A stretch of DNA of 64,000 bases from Kribbella sp. VKM Ac-2569 (lineage in GTDB: Bacteria > Actinomycetota > Actinomycetes > Propionibacteriales > Kribbellaceae), in the NCBI RefSeq assembly GCF_004216905.1, contig NZ_SGXJ01000001.1, positions 2,652,143 through 2,716,142 of the forward strand. Direction: 5' to 3'. Shown here piece after piece: positions 27,737 to 36,233 of the stretch. Made by a program: the position numbers and the translations under genes. Position 1 is the first letter of the stretch, and every line of letters begins with the position of its first letter. Below the pieces are notes generated by a model. It ran no database searches, was not told the DNA's origin, and saw only the letters and a list, made by a program, of their open reading frames with translations.

Positions 27737-28792
27737 TCAGATGTGATTCTGGCGGTACCAGCGTTCCGCCGCCGGATGCAGCGGGACGGGCATGGTGGCG
27801 ATCGCCGAGCGGGGGTCCAGGGCGCCGGCTTCGGGGTGCTTCGGGATCAGGTCGTTCTGCCGGCGGAACAGGGTGTTCACCGTCCACCACGCCCAGGAGT
27901 CCGACAGGTTCGGCTTCGCGATCAGGAGGTTCGGGACCGCCAGCGTCGGCACCGAGCTCGCCAGCCCGTACTGCGACGGCGGGATCGCGGACACCATGAA
28001 CCCGCCGAACTCCTTCAGCGCGATCGCCTCCGCGACGGTGTCGATGTTCAGCAGCCGGAACCCGATGCTCTTCTGCAGGTCGGCGATCGGCGAGGTCGGG
28101 ACACCGCCGCTCCAGATGAACGCGTCGATCGTGCCTCGCTTGGCATTGTCCTTGGGCTGCAGCGCGGCCACCATCTGCTCCAGCGTCAGGTTCTTCCGGA
28201 CCACGTCGATCTTGGCCGGGTCCAGCGTCGGGTATTTCTTGATCAGGTCGGCCTTGGCCTTGCTCAGGATCAGGTTCGCGACGATCTCGGTCCCGGACTC
28301 CTTCGGGCCGACGCCGACGACCATCTTCCGGTTCGGGTCGTCCGTGCTCGGGAACAGGTCGTCGAGCTTCGATGCCTTCGACGCCATCGGTACGACGACG
28401 TGCACGTAGTTGTCGTAGACGCGGGCGAGCGCAAAGAACCGCAGCGGGCGGCCGGTACTGAACTCCCCGGTGCCGTCGTAGGCCGCGAGCGCGGAGTCCG
28501 ACGTACAGAATCCGAGGTCGGCCTTGCGGCCGGCGACCTTGAACAGGTTGTCCACCGACCCGTCGCTGACCATCGGCTTCAGCTCCATGCCGGTGACCTC
28601 GCTGACCAGCGAGCTGAGCGCCGTGCCGAACGTGTTGTAGACACCGTTCAGGTTCCCGGTGGAGAACACCCCGGCCTCCGACGGCGCCGGTTCGTCCGCG
28701 CGGCCGCGCGAGCACCCGGGCAGCAGCAGTCCCGACGCGGCGGCGGCACCGAGGCCGAGCACGCTGCGCCGCGTCATTCCGGTCCGTGTCAT
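27737..28792 (-). CDS. TAXI-family solute-binding lipoprotein (2), Tat-like signal
   Basis: 351 residues from the ATG at 28792. MTRRSVLGLGAAAASGLLLPGC combines a twin-arginine motif with a lipobox, so a Tat-exported lipoprotein is likely. TAXI blocks follow: VFSTGNLNGVYNTFGTAL, PKESGTEIVANLIL, DAFIWSGGVPTSPI. It has no permease of its own; it may feed the permease at 23536-25557 or act as the sensor partner of the adjacent kinase. An ATG at 28834 would add 14 residues. Confidence 0.9.
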   Translation of the reverse strand: MTRTGMTRRSVLGLGAAAASGLLLPGCSRGRADEPAPSEAGVFSTGNLNGVYNTFGTALSSLVSEVTGMELKPMVSDGSVDNLFKVAGRKADLGFCTSDSALAAYDGTGEFSTGRPLRFFALARVYDNYVHVVVPMASKASKLDDLFPSTDDPNRKMVVGVGPKESGTEIVANLILSKAKADLIKKYPTLDPAKIDVVRKNLTLEQMVAALQPKDNAKRGTIDAFIWSGGVPTSPIADLQKSIGFRLLNIDTVAEAIALKEFGGFMVSAIPPSQYGLASSVPTLAVPNLLIAKPNLSDSWAWWTVNTLFRRQNDLIPKHPEAGALDPRSAIATMPVPLHPAAERWYRQNHI

Positions 28793-28932
28793 CCCAGTCG
28801 GCCGAGCAGGGGGCAGCAGGCGGGGGCGATCCATGCAGACAACCTAGACAACAATGAGGGCTTGGGGGTAGCCGTGTCGGCTGCCCGCAATCCAACCGCT
28901 ACTCACAGAGATTCACACAGCAAGAGTCAAAC

Positions 28933-28973
28933 TGCGTCTGGACGCATCCGGGGTCGGTGTGACAGCGTTGTCA
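28933..28973. promoter_or_regulatory. Two palindromic operator candidates before alpha-mannosidase
   Basis: TGCGTC TG GACGCA (28933-28946) and TGACA GCGT TGTCA (28960-28973) lie 50-90 bases before the alpha-mannosidase start. The second resembles the LacI-family consensus TGACAACGTTGTCA, which is common before sugar-use genes. No LacI gene is in the window. Confidence 0.5.
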
Positions 28974-29024
28974 TCGGTGCGGTCCTATCGGCCGCGTGAG
29001 GATCCTTTCCCGGAGGCTGATTTC

Positions 29025-32000
29025 GTGCACGACGACCGTCAACTCATCGAGGAGCGGCTGAAGCGCGCCCTGCGGGAGCGACTCCGCCCCGCGATCTACG
29101 GCGCGGCGGTCCCGCTCGACATCGAGGTGTGGCACGCACCCGGTGAGCCGGTGTCCCCCGCCGAGGCGCTGGCGCAGACCTACGAGAAGGCCGAGATCGG
29201 CCTGCCGTGGGGTCCCGCCTGGGGCACCGCGTGGTTCAGGTTCAGCGGTCAGGTGCCGGCCGAGTGGGCCGGCCGCGAGATCGAGGCGGTCATCGACCTC
29301 GGCTTCAGCGGCGGCCCCGGCTTCTCCGCGGAGGGCCTGGTGCACACCACCTCCGGCCGGCCGCTGAAGGGCCTGCACCCGCGGCAGACCTACGCCCCGC
29401 TGTCGATCCTCGGCCCGGACGGTACGGCGGCATCGCCGGGCGACCGGATCGAGTTCTACGTCGAGGGTGCCGCGAACCCGGAGATCCCGCTCGACAACGC
29501 CTACGCGAAGGTCGACATCGGCGCCAAGCTCGGTGAGACCCCGATCTACCAGCTCACCCGCGCCGACCTGGCCGTGTTCAACGCCGAGGTGTGGGACCTG
29601 ATCCTGGACCTCGAGTCGCTCGACGGCCTGCAGCGCGAGCTGTCGCTGCAGGACCCGCGCCGCAAGGAGATCCTGCGGGCGCTCAGCCGTTCGCTGGACG
29701 CGCTCGACTACGAGAACGTGGCCGGCACCGCCGCGGACGCCCGCGCCCAGCTCACCGACGTACTGAGCCGGCCGGCGCACGCGAGCGCGCATCAGCTGTC
29801 CGCGGTCGGTCACGCGCACATCGACTCCGCCTGGCTCTGGCCGCTCCGGGAGACCCGCCGCAAGGTGGCCCGGACCGTGTCCAACGTCGCCACTCTGGCC
29901 GAGGAGTACCCCGAGCTGGTCTTCGCGTTCTCGCAGGCCCAGCAGCACGCCTGGGTGAAGGACAACTACCCGGAGGTCTGGGAGCGGCTGAAGAAGGCCG
30001 TTGCCGAGGGCACCATCGTTCCGGTCGGCGGCATGTGGGTCGAGTCCGACACCAACCTGCCCGGCAGCGAGGCGCTGGCCCGGCAGTTCGTGCACGGCAA
30101 GCGGTTCTTCCTGGACGAGTACGGCATCGACACCCAGGAGGTCTGGCTGCCGGACTCGTTCGGCTACACCGCGGCACTGCCGCAGCTGGTGAAGCTGTCC
30201 GGCTCGAAGTGGTTCCTGACCCAGAAGATCTCCTGGAACAAGGAGAACAAGTTCCCCCACCACACCTTCTGGTGGGAGGGCCTCGACGGGACCCGGGTGT
30301 TCACCCACTTCCCGCCGATCGACACCTACAACTCGGACCTGTCCGGTCGCGAGCTGGCGCACGCGCAGCGGAACTTCCAGGAGAACGGCGCCGCGACCCG
30401 GTCGCTGGTTCCGTTCGGGTACGGCGACGGCGGTGGCGGCCCCACCCGTGAGTTCGTCGCGACCGCGCGCCGGGTGGCGAACCTGGAGTCCTCGCCGAAG
30501 GTGACCATCGAGTCCCCGACCGAGTTCTTCGCCGCCGCCGAGGACGAGTACAGCGAGCACGCGCCGGTCTGGTCCGGTGAGCTCTACCTGGAGATCCACC
30601 GGGCGACGTACACCTCGCAGGCGAAGACCAAGCAGGGCAACCGGCGCAGCGAGCACCTGCTCCGCGAGGCCGAGCTGTGGAGCGCGGCGGCCGTCGTCGC
30701 GGGCAAGCTCGACACGTACCCGTACGACGACCTCGACCGGCTGTGGAAGGTCGCGCTGCTGCACCAGTTCCACGACATCCTGCCGGGCTCCTCGATCTCG
30801 TGGGTGCACCGCGAGGCGGAGGCGACGTACGCGCGGGTCGCCGAGGAGCTGAACGCGATCATCTTGCACGCGCAGCAGGCGCTGGCCGGTGAGGGCTCCG
30901 CGCAGATCGTCTTCAACGCCGCGCCGCACACGCGCAACGGCGTTGCCGGACTCGGTGCGGGGATCGCAGCCGGCGAAGGTCAGGCCGTCTCGATCGAGAA
31001 CGGCGTACTGGACAACGGAGTCATCCGGGTCACGATCGACGAGCGCGGCCTGATCACCTCGCTGTACGACGTCGAGGCGCAGCGCGAGGTCATCGCACCG
31101 GGTGCCGTGGGCAACCTTCTGCAGCTGCACGTGGACACCCCGAACCACTGGGACGCGTGGGACGTCGACTCGTTCTACAAGAACAACGTCCGGGACGTGA
31201 CCGAGGTCGACAGCGTCGACTTCAGCACCGCGGACGGGGTCGCGACCGTGGTCGTGAAGCGGTCCTTCAACCGGTCCACGGTGACCCAGACGCTGCGGGT
31301 CCGCCCGGGCGCGAAGCGGGTCGACATCGAGACCGAGATGGACTGGCACGAGGCGGAGAAGTTCCTCAAGGCGGCGTACCCGGTCGACGTGCACGCGGAC
31401 CGGTCGGCGTCCGAGACGCAGTTCGGGCACATCTTCCGGCCGACCCACCAGAACACCTCGTGGGACGCGGCGAAGTTCGAGATCGCGGCGCACCGCTGGG
31501 TGCACGTCGGCGAGCCGGGGTACGGCGTTGCCGTGGTCAACGACTCGACGTACGGCCACGACATCAACCGGACCGCGCGGGAGGACGGCGGTACGACGAC
31601 CACGATCCGCACCTCGCTGATCCGGGCGCCGCGGTTCCCCGACCCGTTGACCGACCAGGGCGTGCACACCGTGAACCACGCGCTCGTGGTCGGCGCCGGG
31701 ATCCCGGAGGCGATCGAGGAGGGCTACCGGATCAACCTTCCGGAGCGGGTCGTCAGCGGCGCCGCTGGCGTCGAGCCCATCGTTGCCGTTGACAACGACA
31801 ACGTGATCGTCGAGGCGCTGAAGCTGGCCGACGACGAGTCCGGTGACGTGGTCGTCCGGCTGTACGAGTCCAGCGGCGGCCGCTCCCGCGCCACCGTCAC
31901 ACCGTCGTTCGCGGCGGCGTCGGTGACCGAGGTCGACCTGCTCGAGCGGCGCCTGGCGGACCGGGACCTGAAGGACAACGGAGTCACCTTCGAGCTCCGC

Positions 32001-32039
32001 CCCTTCCAGATCCTGACGCTGCGCTTCAAGCGTTCCTGA
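29025..32039 (+). CDS. GH38 alpha-mannosidase
   Basis: 1004 residues, full length for the family. Catalytic domain motifs: GHAHIDSAWLWPLRET (zinc His and Asp, ~262), WLPDSFGYTAALPQL (nucleophile Asp ~376), and HQFHDILPGSS (~580). A C-terminal beta-rich half follows. The enzyme removes alpha-mannose residues with retention. GTG at 29025 is preferred because GGAGG lies eight bases upstream and the family usually starts MHDDR; the frame is open further upstream. No signal peptide, so it is cytoplasmic. Possibly under LacI-type control from the operators above. Confidence 0.95.
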   Translation: MHDDRQLIEERLKRALRERLRPAIYGAAVPLDIEVWHAPGEPVSPAEALAQTYEKAEIGLPWGPAWGTAWFRFSGQVPAEWAGREIEAVIDLGFSGGPGFSAEGLVHTTSGRPLKGLHPRQTYAPLSILGPDGTAASPGDRIEFYVEGAANPEIPLDNAYAKVDIGAKLGETPIYQLTRADLAVFNAEVWDLILDLESLDGLQRELSLQDPRRKEILRALSRSLDALDYENVAGTAADARAQLTDVLSRPAHASAHQLSAVGHAHIDSAWLWPLRETRRKVARTVSNVATLAEEYPELVFAFSQAQQHAWVKDNYPEVWERLKKAVAEGTIVPVGGMWVESDTNLPGSEALARQFVHGKRFFLDEYGIDTQEVWLPDSFGYTAALPQLVKLSGSKWFLTQKISWNKENKFPHHTFWWEGLDGTRVFTHFPPIDTYNSDLSGRELAHAQRNFQENGAATRSLVPFGYGDGGGGPTREFVATARRVANLESSPKVTIESPTEFFAAAEDEYSEHAPVWSGELYLEIHRATYTSQAKTKQGNRRSEHLLREAELWSAAAVVAGKLDTYPYDDLDRLWKVALLHQFHDILPGSSISWVHREAEATYARVAEELNAIILHAQQALAGEGSAQIVFNAAPHTRNGVAGLGAGIAAGEGQAVSIENGVLDNGVIRVTIDERGLITSLYDVEAQREVIAPGAVGNLLQLHVDTPNHWDAWDVDSFYKNNVRDVTEVDSVDFSTADGVATVVVKRSFNRSTVTQTLRVRPGAKRVDIETEMDWHEAEKFLKAAYPVDVHADRSASETQFGHIFRPTHQNTSWDAAKFEIAAHRWVHVGEPGYGVAVVNDSTYGHDINRTAREDGGTTTTIRTSLIRAPRFPDPLTDQGVHTVNHALVVGAGIPEAIEEGYRINLPERVVSGAAGVEPIVAVDNDNVIVEALKLADDESGDVVVRLYESSGGRSRATVTPSFAAASVTEVDLLERRLADRDLKDNGVTFELRPFQILTLRFKRS

Positions 32040-32053
32040 TCCACCCCACCGCG

Positions 32054-32085
32054 AAGGCCCGCCCAACCCTCCTTGGGCGGGCCTT
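32054..32085 (+). terminator. Terminator of alpha-mannosidase
   Basis: Perfect 13-bp stem AAGGCCCGCCCAA / TTGGGCGGGCCTT with a 6-nt loop, beginning 14 bases after the stop at 32039. Confidence 0.85.
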
Positions 32086-32201
32086 CCCCATTTCCCTGGC
32101 CGACCCAGCAATTTGGCTGGTCTGCCAGGCAAATCGGGGGTTCCTGACCCTGAGAATGGGTCCGGAACCCCCGATTTGATGGGTGGGCCAGGGAAATGGG
32201 G
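32086..32201. repeat. Nested long palindromic element (116 bp)
   Basis: Outer arms CCCCATTTCCCTGGCC (32086-32101) and GGCCAGGGAAATGGGG (32186-32201) are a perfect 16-bp inverted repeat. Inside are a small hairpin, CCAGC/GCTGG (32105-32120), and a long one, CAAATCGGGGGTTCC/GGAACCCCCGATTTG (32130-32144 with 32164-32178, perfect 15 bp), topped by GACCC/GGGTC. The whole folds as a closed three-way-junction-like structure. It lies between the alpha-mannosidase terminator and the P450 promoter and does not code. It could be a small non-autonomous mobile element, a structured RNA or a protein-binding cruciform. Confidence 0.8.
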
Positions 32202-32315
32202 CCTCAGTGGGCCGCGGTGGCGACGAGCTGACGAAGGCGGCCATGCCCGCGGATCGTCGCAGCACTTGTCGCTTTCGATGCCGGGCGTTCACCCGGCTGA
32301 CGTAGCGTGAAAGGT

Positions 32316-33641
32316 ATGGCTCCGACACCTTTGCTCGGTTCCCGGACGCTCGACCGCCAGACGGCCCGCACACTGCCGCCCGGACCGAAGCTGCCGACCC
32401 TCGCGCAGACCGTGCTGTTCGCGAGTCATCGCAGGACGTTCTTCCCGCGGATGCGGGAGAAGTACGGCGACGTGTTCACGATCCGCCTGGTGCCGTCGAG
32501 CCGCGTGTGCGTCGTCCTGAGCCGCCCCGATCACATCCGCGAGGTGTTCGGCAGCCCGCCGGCGGTGATGCACGCCGGCGAGGGGAACACGGTGCTGGAG
32601 CCGATCATGGGTTCGCACTCGTTGCTGCTGCTCGACGACGAGGACCACGTGCGAATGCGGAAGCAGCTGATGCCCGCCTTCTCGGGTCCGGCCCTGCGCG
32701 GGTACGCCGCGATGGTGTTCGAGCTCGCCCAGGCCGAGGTGGCGAAGTGGCCGGTCGGGAAGCCGTTCAAGGTGCATCACCGGATGCGGAACCTGACGCT
32801 GGAGATCATCCTGCAGGTGATCTTCGGCGTCACCGACGTCGACCGGCTGAATACCCTGCGCCCGTTGATGGACAAGATCGTGTCGGTGCCGCCGGTGATC
32901 ATGCTCGGCGGCTTCTACCCGCCGCTGCTCCGGGTGCGGCCGTGGAAGACGTACCTGGACACGCAGAAGCAGGTCGACGAGATCCTGTACGACGAGATCG
33001 CCGCGCGACGCGAGACGTTCGCCGGGCGCAACGACGTACTCTCGCGGTTGCTTGCCGCGGGCAACTGGTCGGACGTGGAGCTGCGGGATCAGCTGGTGAC
33101 GCTACTGCTGGCCGGGCACGAGACGACGGCGACCGCGCTGGCGTGGGCGTTCCACGAACTGGCGCGCCGGCCGGCGGATCTGGAGTTCGGTCAACGCGCC
33201 GCCGACGCCGGCTCCGACGACGAACTCGAAGCGATCGTCAAGGAAGCGCTGCGGCTGCATCCGGTCGTTTACCAGGTCGGCCGGCGCCTCACCGAGACCA
33301 CCGACGTCGCCGGCTACCGGCTTCCCCGCGGTACGACGATCATGGCCGCGATCGGTCTGGTCCACCGGGACGCGGAACATTTCCCGCAGCCGCAGGAGTT
33401 CCGGCCGCAACGCTTCCTGGCCGACGATCCGCCCGCGCCCGGCACCTGGATGCCGTTCGGCGGCGGAGCCCGGCGGTGCATCGGCGCCGGATTCTCCCTG
33501 ATGGAAGCCACCGAGATCCTCCGCGCCGCCCTCACCGCCTACGACTTCCAGGCCCCGCACCCCAAACCCGAACCGGCCCAGGCCAAGAACGTCACCCTGG
33601 TCCCCCGCCACGGCGCCGAAATCCTCGTCACGCGCAGATAG
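32316..33641 (+). CDS. Cytochrome P450
   Basis: 441 residues. The I-helix motif is LLLAGHETTATALAW, the K-helix ExxR is in VKEALRLHPVVYQVGRR, and the heme loop is FGGGARRCIGAGF with Cys ~389. The N-terminus lacks a membrane anchor but starts TLPPGPKLP like the class-II-looking bacterial CYPs (CYP110/CYP138-type). ATG at 32316; a GTG at 32307 is also in frame. No ferredoxin or reductase gene is adjacent. Substrate unknown, probably a fatty acid or terpenoid. Confidence 0.93.
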   Translation: MAPTPLLGSRTLDRQTARTLPPGPKLPTLAQTVLFASHRRTFFPRMREKYGDVFTIRLVPSSRVCVVLSRPDHIREVFGSPPAVMHAGEGNTVLEPIMGSHSLLLLDDEDHVRMRKQLMPAFSGPALRGYAAMVFELAQAEVAKWPVGKPFKVHHRMRNLTLEIILQVIFGVTDVDRLNTLRPLMDKIVSVPPVIMLGGFYPPLLRVRPWKTYLDTQKQVDEILYDEIAARRETFAGRNDVLSRLLAAGNWSDVELRDQLVTLLLAGHETTATALAWAFHELARRPADLEFGQRAADAGSDDELEAIVKEALRLHPVVYQVGRRLTETTDVAGYRLPRGTTIMAAIGLVHRDAEHFPQPQEFRPQRFLADDPPAPGTWMPFGGGARRCIGAGFSLMEATEILRAALTAYDFQAPHPKPEPAQAKNVTLVPRHGAEILVTRR

Positions 33642-33642
33642 G

Positions 33643-34143
33643 TCAGTCCTCCAGGTCGCCGACATCTCCCAGGTCGACGTCGCGGTAGTTCTCGAGGTCC
33701 GTCTCGTCGTCGTCCTCGAGTTCGAACTCGTCGCCGTCGACGACGTGTACGGCGGCTTCCTCAGCGCCGGCGGCGGCGCCGTCGATGCCGACGTCCTCGG
33801 CGTACAGCTCGCTGTCCTCGTCGTTGTGTGCACCCTCGTCGGAGGCGACCAGGCGGCCGGAGCGTTCGGTGCCGACCTCCGGGCCGCCGACGTCCTCCCC
33901 GCCTTCGGCGTACGGGTCGGAGTCCGGGACCTCCTGCGCGATCCGCTGGTCCAGCGTCTCGCCCTGGAGCGCCTCGTCGGCCGTCGTGCCGAAGCCTTCG
34001 CCCGCGGACCACTTCTCCGGCGGCGAGTACCCCTCGTCGAGCAGGTCGTCCACGCCACGGTCGTTGAGGGTGTCCTCCGCCTGCAGCTGATCCTCGTCGT
34101 CCACGGAGTAGCTGCCGTAGTCCTCACGGTTGTTCTCGGTCAT
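33643..34143 (-). CDS. DUF5709 acidic protein
   Basis: 166 residues, extremely acidic. The N-terminal YGSYSVDDEDQLQAEDTLNDRG and DEGYSPPEKWSAGEGFGTTADEALQGETLDQRIAQEVPD are the conserved DUF5709 motifs, followed by GRLVASDEGAHNDEDSELYAEDVGIDGAAAGAEEAAVH. The C-terminal ~35 residues are almost all Asp/Glu. ATG at 34143. The family is restricted to actinobacteria and has no known role. Convergent with the P450 (one base apart). Confidence 0.9.
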   Translation of the reverse strand: MTENNREDYGSYSVDDEDQLQAEDTLNDRGVDDLLDEGYSPPEKWSAGEGFGTTADEALQGETLDQRIAQEVPDSDPYAEGGEDVGGPEVGTERSGRLVASDEGAHNDEDSELYAEDVGIDGAAAGAEEAAVHVVDGDEFELEDDDETDLENYRDVDLGDVGDLED

Positions 34144-34201
34144 GAGGCAACAGTGAACCGCAGAGCGCCGATGAATCAAGCTGGCGCACCCATCCCGCAG
34201 A

Positions 34202-35365
34202 ATGGGGCGCGTGGATCCGGTCAGGCTGACGTTGGACCAGTTGCGGGAACTGCGCGACGACATCGCGCCGCAGGCCGCGCGGCGGTCCCGTGCCTCGATC
34301 CGCCGGCGGATCGAACGCTGGCGCAGCCGGGTCTTCTTCATCGCCCAGTGCGCGCTCGCCGCCGGCGCCGCCTGGGCCATCGCGCGGTACGCCGTCGGCC
34401 ACAAACAGCCGTTCTTCGCACCGGTCGCCGCGATGATCTGCCTCGGCTTCAGCTTCGGCCAGCGTCTCCGCCGGGTCGCCGAGGTGATGGTCGGGGTGGC
34501 GGTCGGGGTCGGCGTCGGCGACCTGTTCGTCAAGGTCTTCGGGACCGGCCTGGCGCAACTCGTCTTGGTGATCGCGCTCGCGATGAGCATCGCCGTACTG
34601 CTCGGCGCCGGGAACCTGATGACGACCCAGGCCGGCGTCCAGGCCGCGATCGTCACCACGCTGCTGCCCAACCCCGGCGCCGGCTTCAGCCGCTGGCAGG
34701 ACGCGGCGCTCGGCGGGCTGGTCGCGCTGGCGGCCGCCACGATCGCCCCGGCCGCGGCCATCAGGCGTCCTCGGCAACAGGCGTCCGGCGTCCTGAACGA
34801 GCTGGCCGAGATCCTGGTCGAGACCGCCGACGGCCTGCGCGAACGCGACGAGGAGGCCGTCACCGACGCGCTCCGCCGCGCCCGCGCGAGCGAGTCCCGG
34901 CTCGACGACCTGCGCAGCGCCGCCGAGGAAGGGGTCGCGGTCGTCAGGCTGTCACCGTTCCGCCGCCGGCACCGCGGGCGGGTCCAGGAGATCGCCGATC
35001 TCGTCGTACCGCTGGACCGGGCGATCCGGAACACGCGGGTCCTGGTACGCCGGTGCGCGGTGTCCGTGTGGCGCGACGAGCGGATGCCCGACGAGTACCC
35101 GATGCTGCTCGAACGCCTCGCCGACGGTACCCGCCTGATCGGCGAGTCACTGTTCGAACCGGCCGCCGACGTCGCAGCGCACCGCGTGCTGGGCGAGCTG
35201 GGCCGCCGTACGGCGGAGATGCCGCTGCCGATCGGCCTGTCCGCGGTCGTCGTCCTCGGTCAGCTCCGCTCCACGATCATCGACCTGCTCGAACTGACCG
35301 GCACGTCGTACGACGACGCCCGGAAGCTCGTCCCCCTCCGCCTGGACGGGCTCGACGAGAAGTAG
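34202..35365 (+). CDS. FUSC/aromatic acid exporter family membrane protein
   Basis: 387 residues. Helices cluster at ~40-170: VFFIAQCALAAGAAWAIARYAVG, PFFAPVAAMICLGFSFGQRLRRVAEVMVGVAVGVGVGD, IALAMSIAVLLG, then AALGGLVALAAATIAPAAAI. A long helical cytoplasmic tail follows. The pattern matches FUSC-type (AaeB-like) exporters. ATG at 34202; a GTG at 34211 is an alternative. Divergent from the DUF5709 gene. Confidence 0.85.
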   Translation: MGRVDPVRLTLDQLRELRDDIAPQAARRSRASIRRRIERWRSRVFFIAQCALAAGAAWAIARYAVGHKQPFFAPVAAMICLGFSFGQRLRRVAEVMVGVAVGVGVGDLFVKVFGTGLAQLVLVIALAMSIAVLLGAGNLMTTQAGVQAAIVTTLLPNPGAGFSRWQDAALGGLVALAAATIAPAAAIRRPRQQASGVLNELAEILVETADGLRERDEEAVTDALRRARASESRLDDLRSAAEEGVAVVRLSPFRRRHRGRVQEIADLVVPLDRAIRNTRVLVRRCAVSVWRDERMPDEYPMLLERLADGTRLIGESLFEPAADVAAHRVLGELGRRTAEMPLPIGLSAVVVLGQLRSTIIDLLELTGTSYDDARKLVPLRLDGLDEK

Positions 35366-35374
35366 CCGGCCCCA

Positions 35375-35390
35375 GGTGACTCAGGTCACA
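35375..35390 (+). promoter_or_regulatory. CRP/GlxR-like site
   Basis: GGTGA CTCAGG TCACA differs from the actinobacterial CRP consensus TGTGA-N6-TCACA at one base. A CATACC (-10-like) lies 15 bases further, before the small gene at 35436. Confidence 0.45.
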
Positions 35391-35435
35391 TCGCGGATTC
35401 CCGTCATACCTTCGGGCCTCCGGCGTCTCACTGGC

Positions 35436-35558
35436 ATGACGATCCACCGACTGATGACCACGATGGCCACCGAGCAGGTCCGCCAACTCGAGGACCTGTT
35501 GGCCGTCGACAGCACCCCGACCACAGACGACCGGACCGACGCCGCCGCCGAGCAGTAA
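35436..35558 (+). CDS. Possible 40-aa small protein
   Basis: The frame reads MTIHRLMTTMATEQ then VRQLEDLLAVDSTPTTDDRTDAAAEQ: a short amphipathic N-terminal half and an acidic, disordered tail. No strong ribosome binding site precedes it. A longer version from 35376 would start inside the CRP-like site and is unlikely. Support comes from the promoter-like elements upstream and the strong terminator at 35712-35776. It may instead be the 5' part of a non-coding transcript. Confidence 0.4.
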   Translation: MTIHRLMTTMATEQVRQLEDLLAVDSTPTTDDRTDAAAEQ

Positions 35559-35711
35559 GGCGCCAGCCGGACGAACGGACCCGGGCGGCGCACCCGGACG
35601 GTCTGGCCCACCGAGCCAGACCGCACGGAAGTCGCACATCAAACGCAGAGGCGCCCTCGTGCGAGGCGCCGCCGGATCCGTTACCGGTGCACCGCCACAG
35701 AGGTGCACCAG
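35559..35711 (+). ncRNA. Candidate structured RNA / 3' UTR with four hairpins
   Basis: Consecutive stems: CCGGG/CCCGG (35581-35597), CGGTCTGGC/GCCAGACCG (35599-35623, perfect 9 bp), GGCGCC/GGCGCC (35650-35670), and GGTGCACC/GGTGCACC (35686-35709, perfect 8 bp). All lie between the small gene and its terminator and no convincing protein is encoded. Whether this is an independent sRNA or a structured 3' UTR cannot be told from sequence. Confidence 0.4.
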
Positions 35712-35776
35712 ACCACCCGCCGACCGTCCTGACACCGTTTGCGCGAGGTTCAGGCCGGTCGGCGGGTGGTTTTTTT
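35712..35776 (+). terminator. Strong intrinsic terminator with T-run
   Basis: ACCACCCGCCGACCG (35712-35726) pairs with CGGTCGGCGGGTGGT (35756-35770), perfect 15 bp, extended by CCTGA/TCAGG, and is followed directly by seven Ts. It is the clearest rho-independent terminator in the window and ends at the stop codon of the convergent OsmC gene. Confidence 0.9.
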
Positions 35777-36226
35777 CTAGTTGCTCGGAGCAACCGTGAT
35801 CTCGGTGGTCACGGAGTTCGCGATGAAGCACTCCTGGTGCGCGAGGTGGTGGATCCGCTCGAGCGTCTCGGCGTCCGGCTCGGCGCCGTTCCAGACGATC
35901 TTCGGGTTCAGCGTCACCTCGGTAATCGCCAGCCGGCCGTCCGCGTTCTTCGCCATCACACCGACCGCGTGGTCGTCGTACGCGTCGACCACCAGCCGCT
36001 TCCGAGCCGCGATCGCCAGGAACGTGAGCATGTGGCAGGACGACAGCGCCGCCACGAACGCCTCCTCCGGGTCGACCGGGCCCGGGTTGCCCAGGTACTT
36101 CGGGTTCGCCGAGCCAGGCACCGTGATCCCGCCGTCGAAGCGCCACTCGTGGTCGCGGTCGTAGGTGTCATAGGTGAACTCGTGCTCACCACGGCTCCAG
36201 CTCACGTCAACCACGTGCTCCGACAT
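35777..36226 (-). CDS. OsmC family peroxiredoxin-like protein
   Basis: 149 residues. The family motif DPEEAFVAALSSCHMLTFLAIAARK carries the first reactive Cys, and HHLAHQECFIANSVTTEITV the second. OsmC/Ohr proteins reduce organic hydroperoxides using this thiol pair. ATG at 36226 is preceded by AAGGTGATG; the upstream ATG at 36256 would overlap the PI-PLC 3' end. It starts eight bases after the PI-PLC stop, so the two may be co-transcribed. Confidence 0.92.
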   Translation of the reverse strand: MSEHVVDVSWSRGEHEFTYDTYDRDHEWRFDGGITVPGSANPKYLGNPGPVDPEEAFVAALSSCHMLTFLAIAARKRLVVDAYDDHAVGVMAKNADGRLAITEVTLNPKIVWNGAEPDAETLERIHHLAHQECFIANSVTTEITVAPSN

Positions 36227-36233
36227 ACTCACA

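Noticed and set aside
28971..32132. 1053-aa minus-strand frame opposite the alpha-mannosidase
   Set aside because: Typical mirror frame of high-GC coding DNA, Arg/Gly/Asp-rich, no motifs.
35376..35558. 60-aa version of the small protein
   Set aside because: Its start would lie inside the CRP-like box, upstream of the presumed transcription start.
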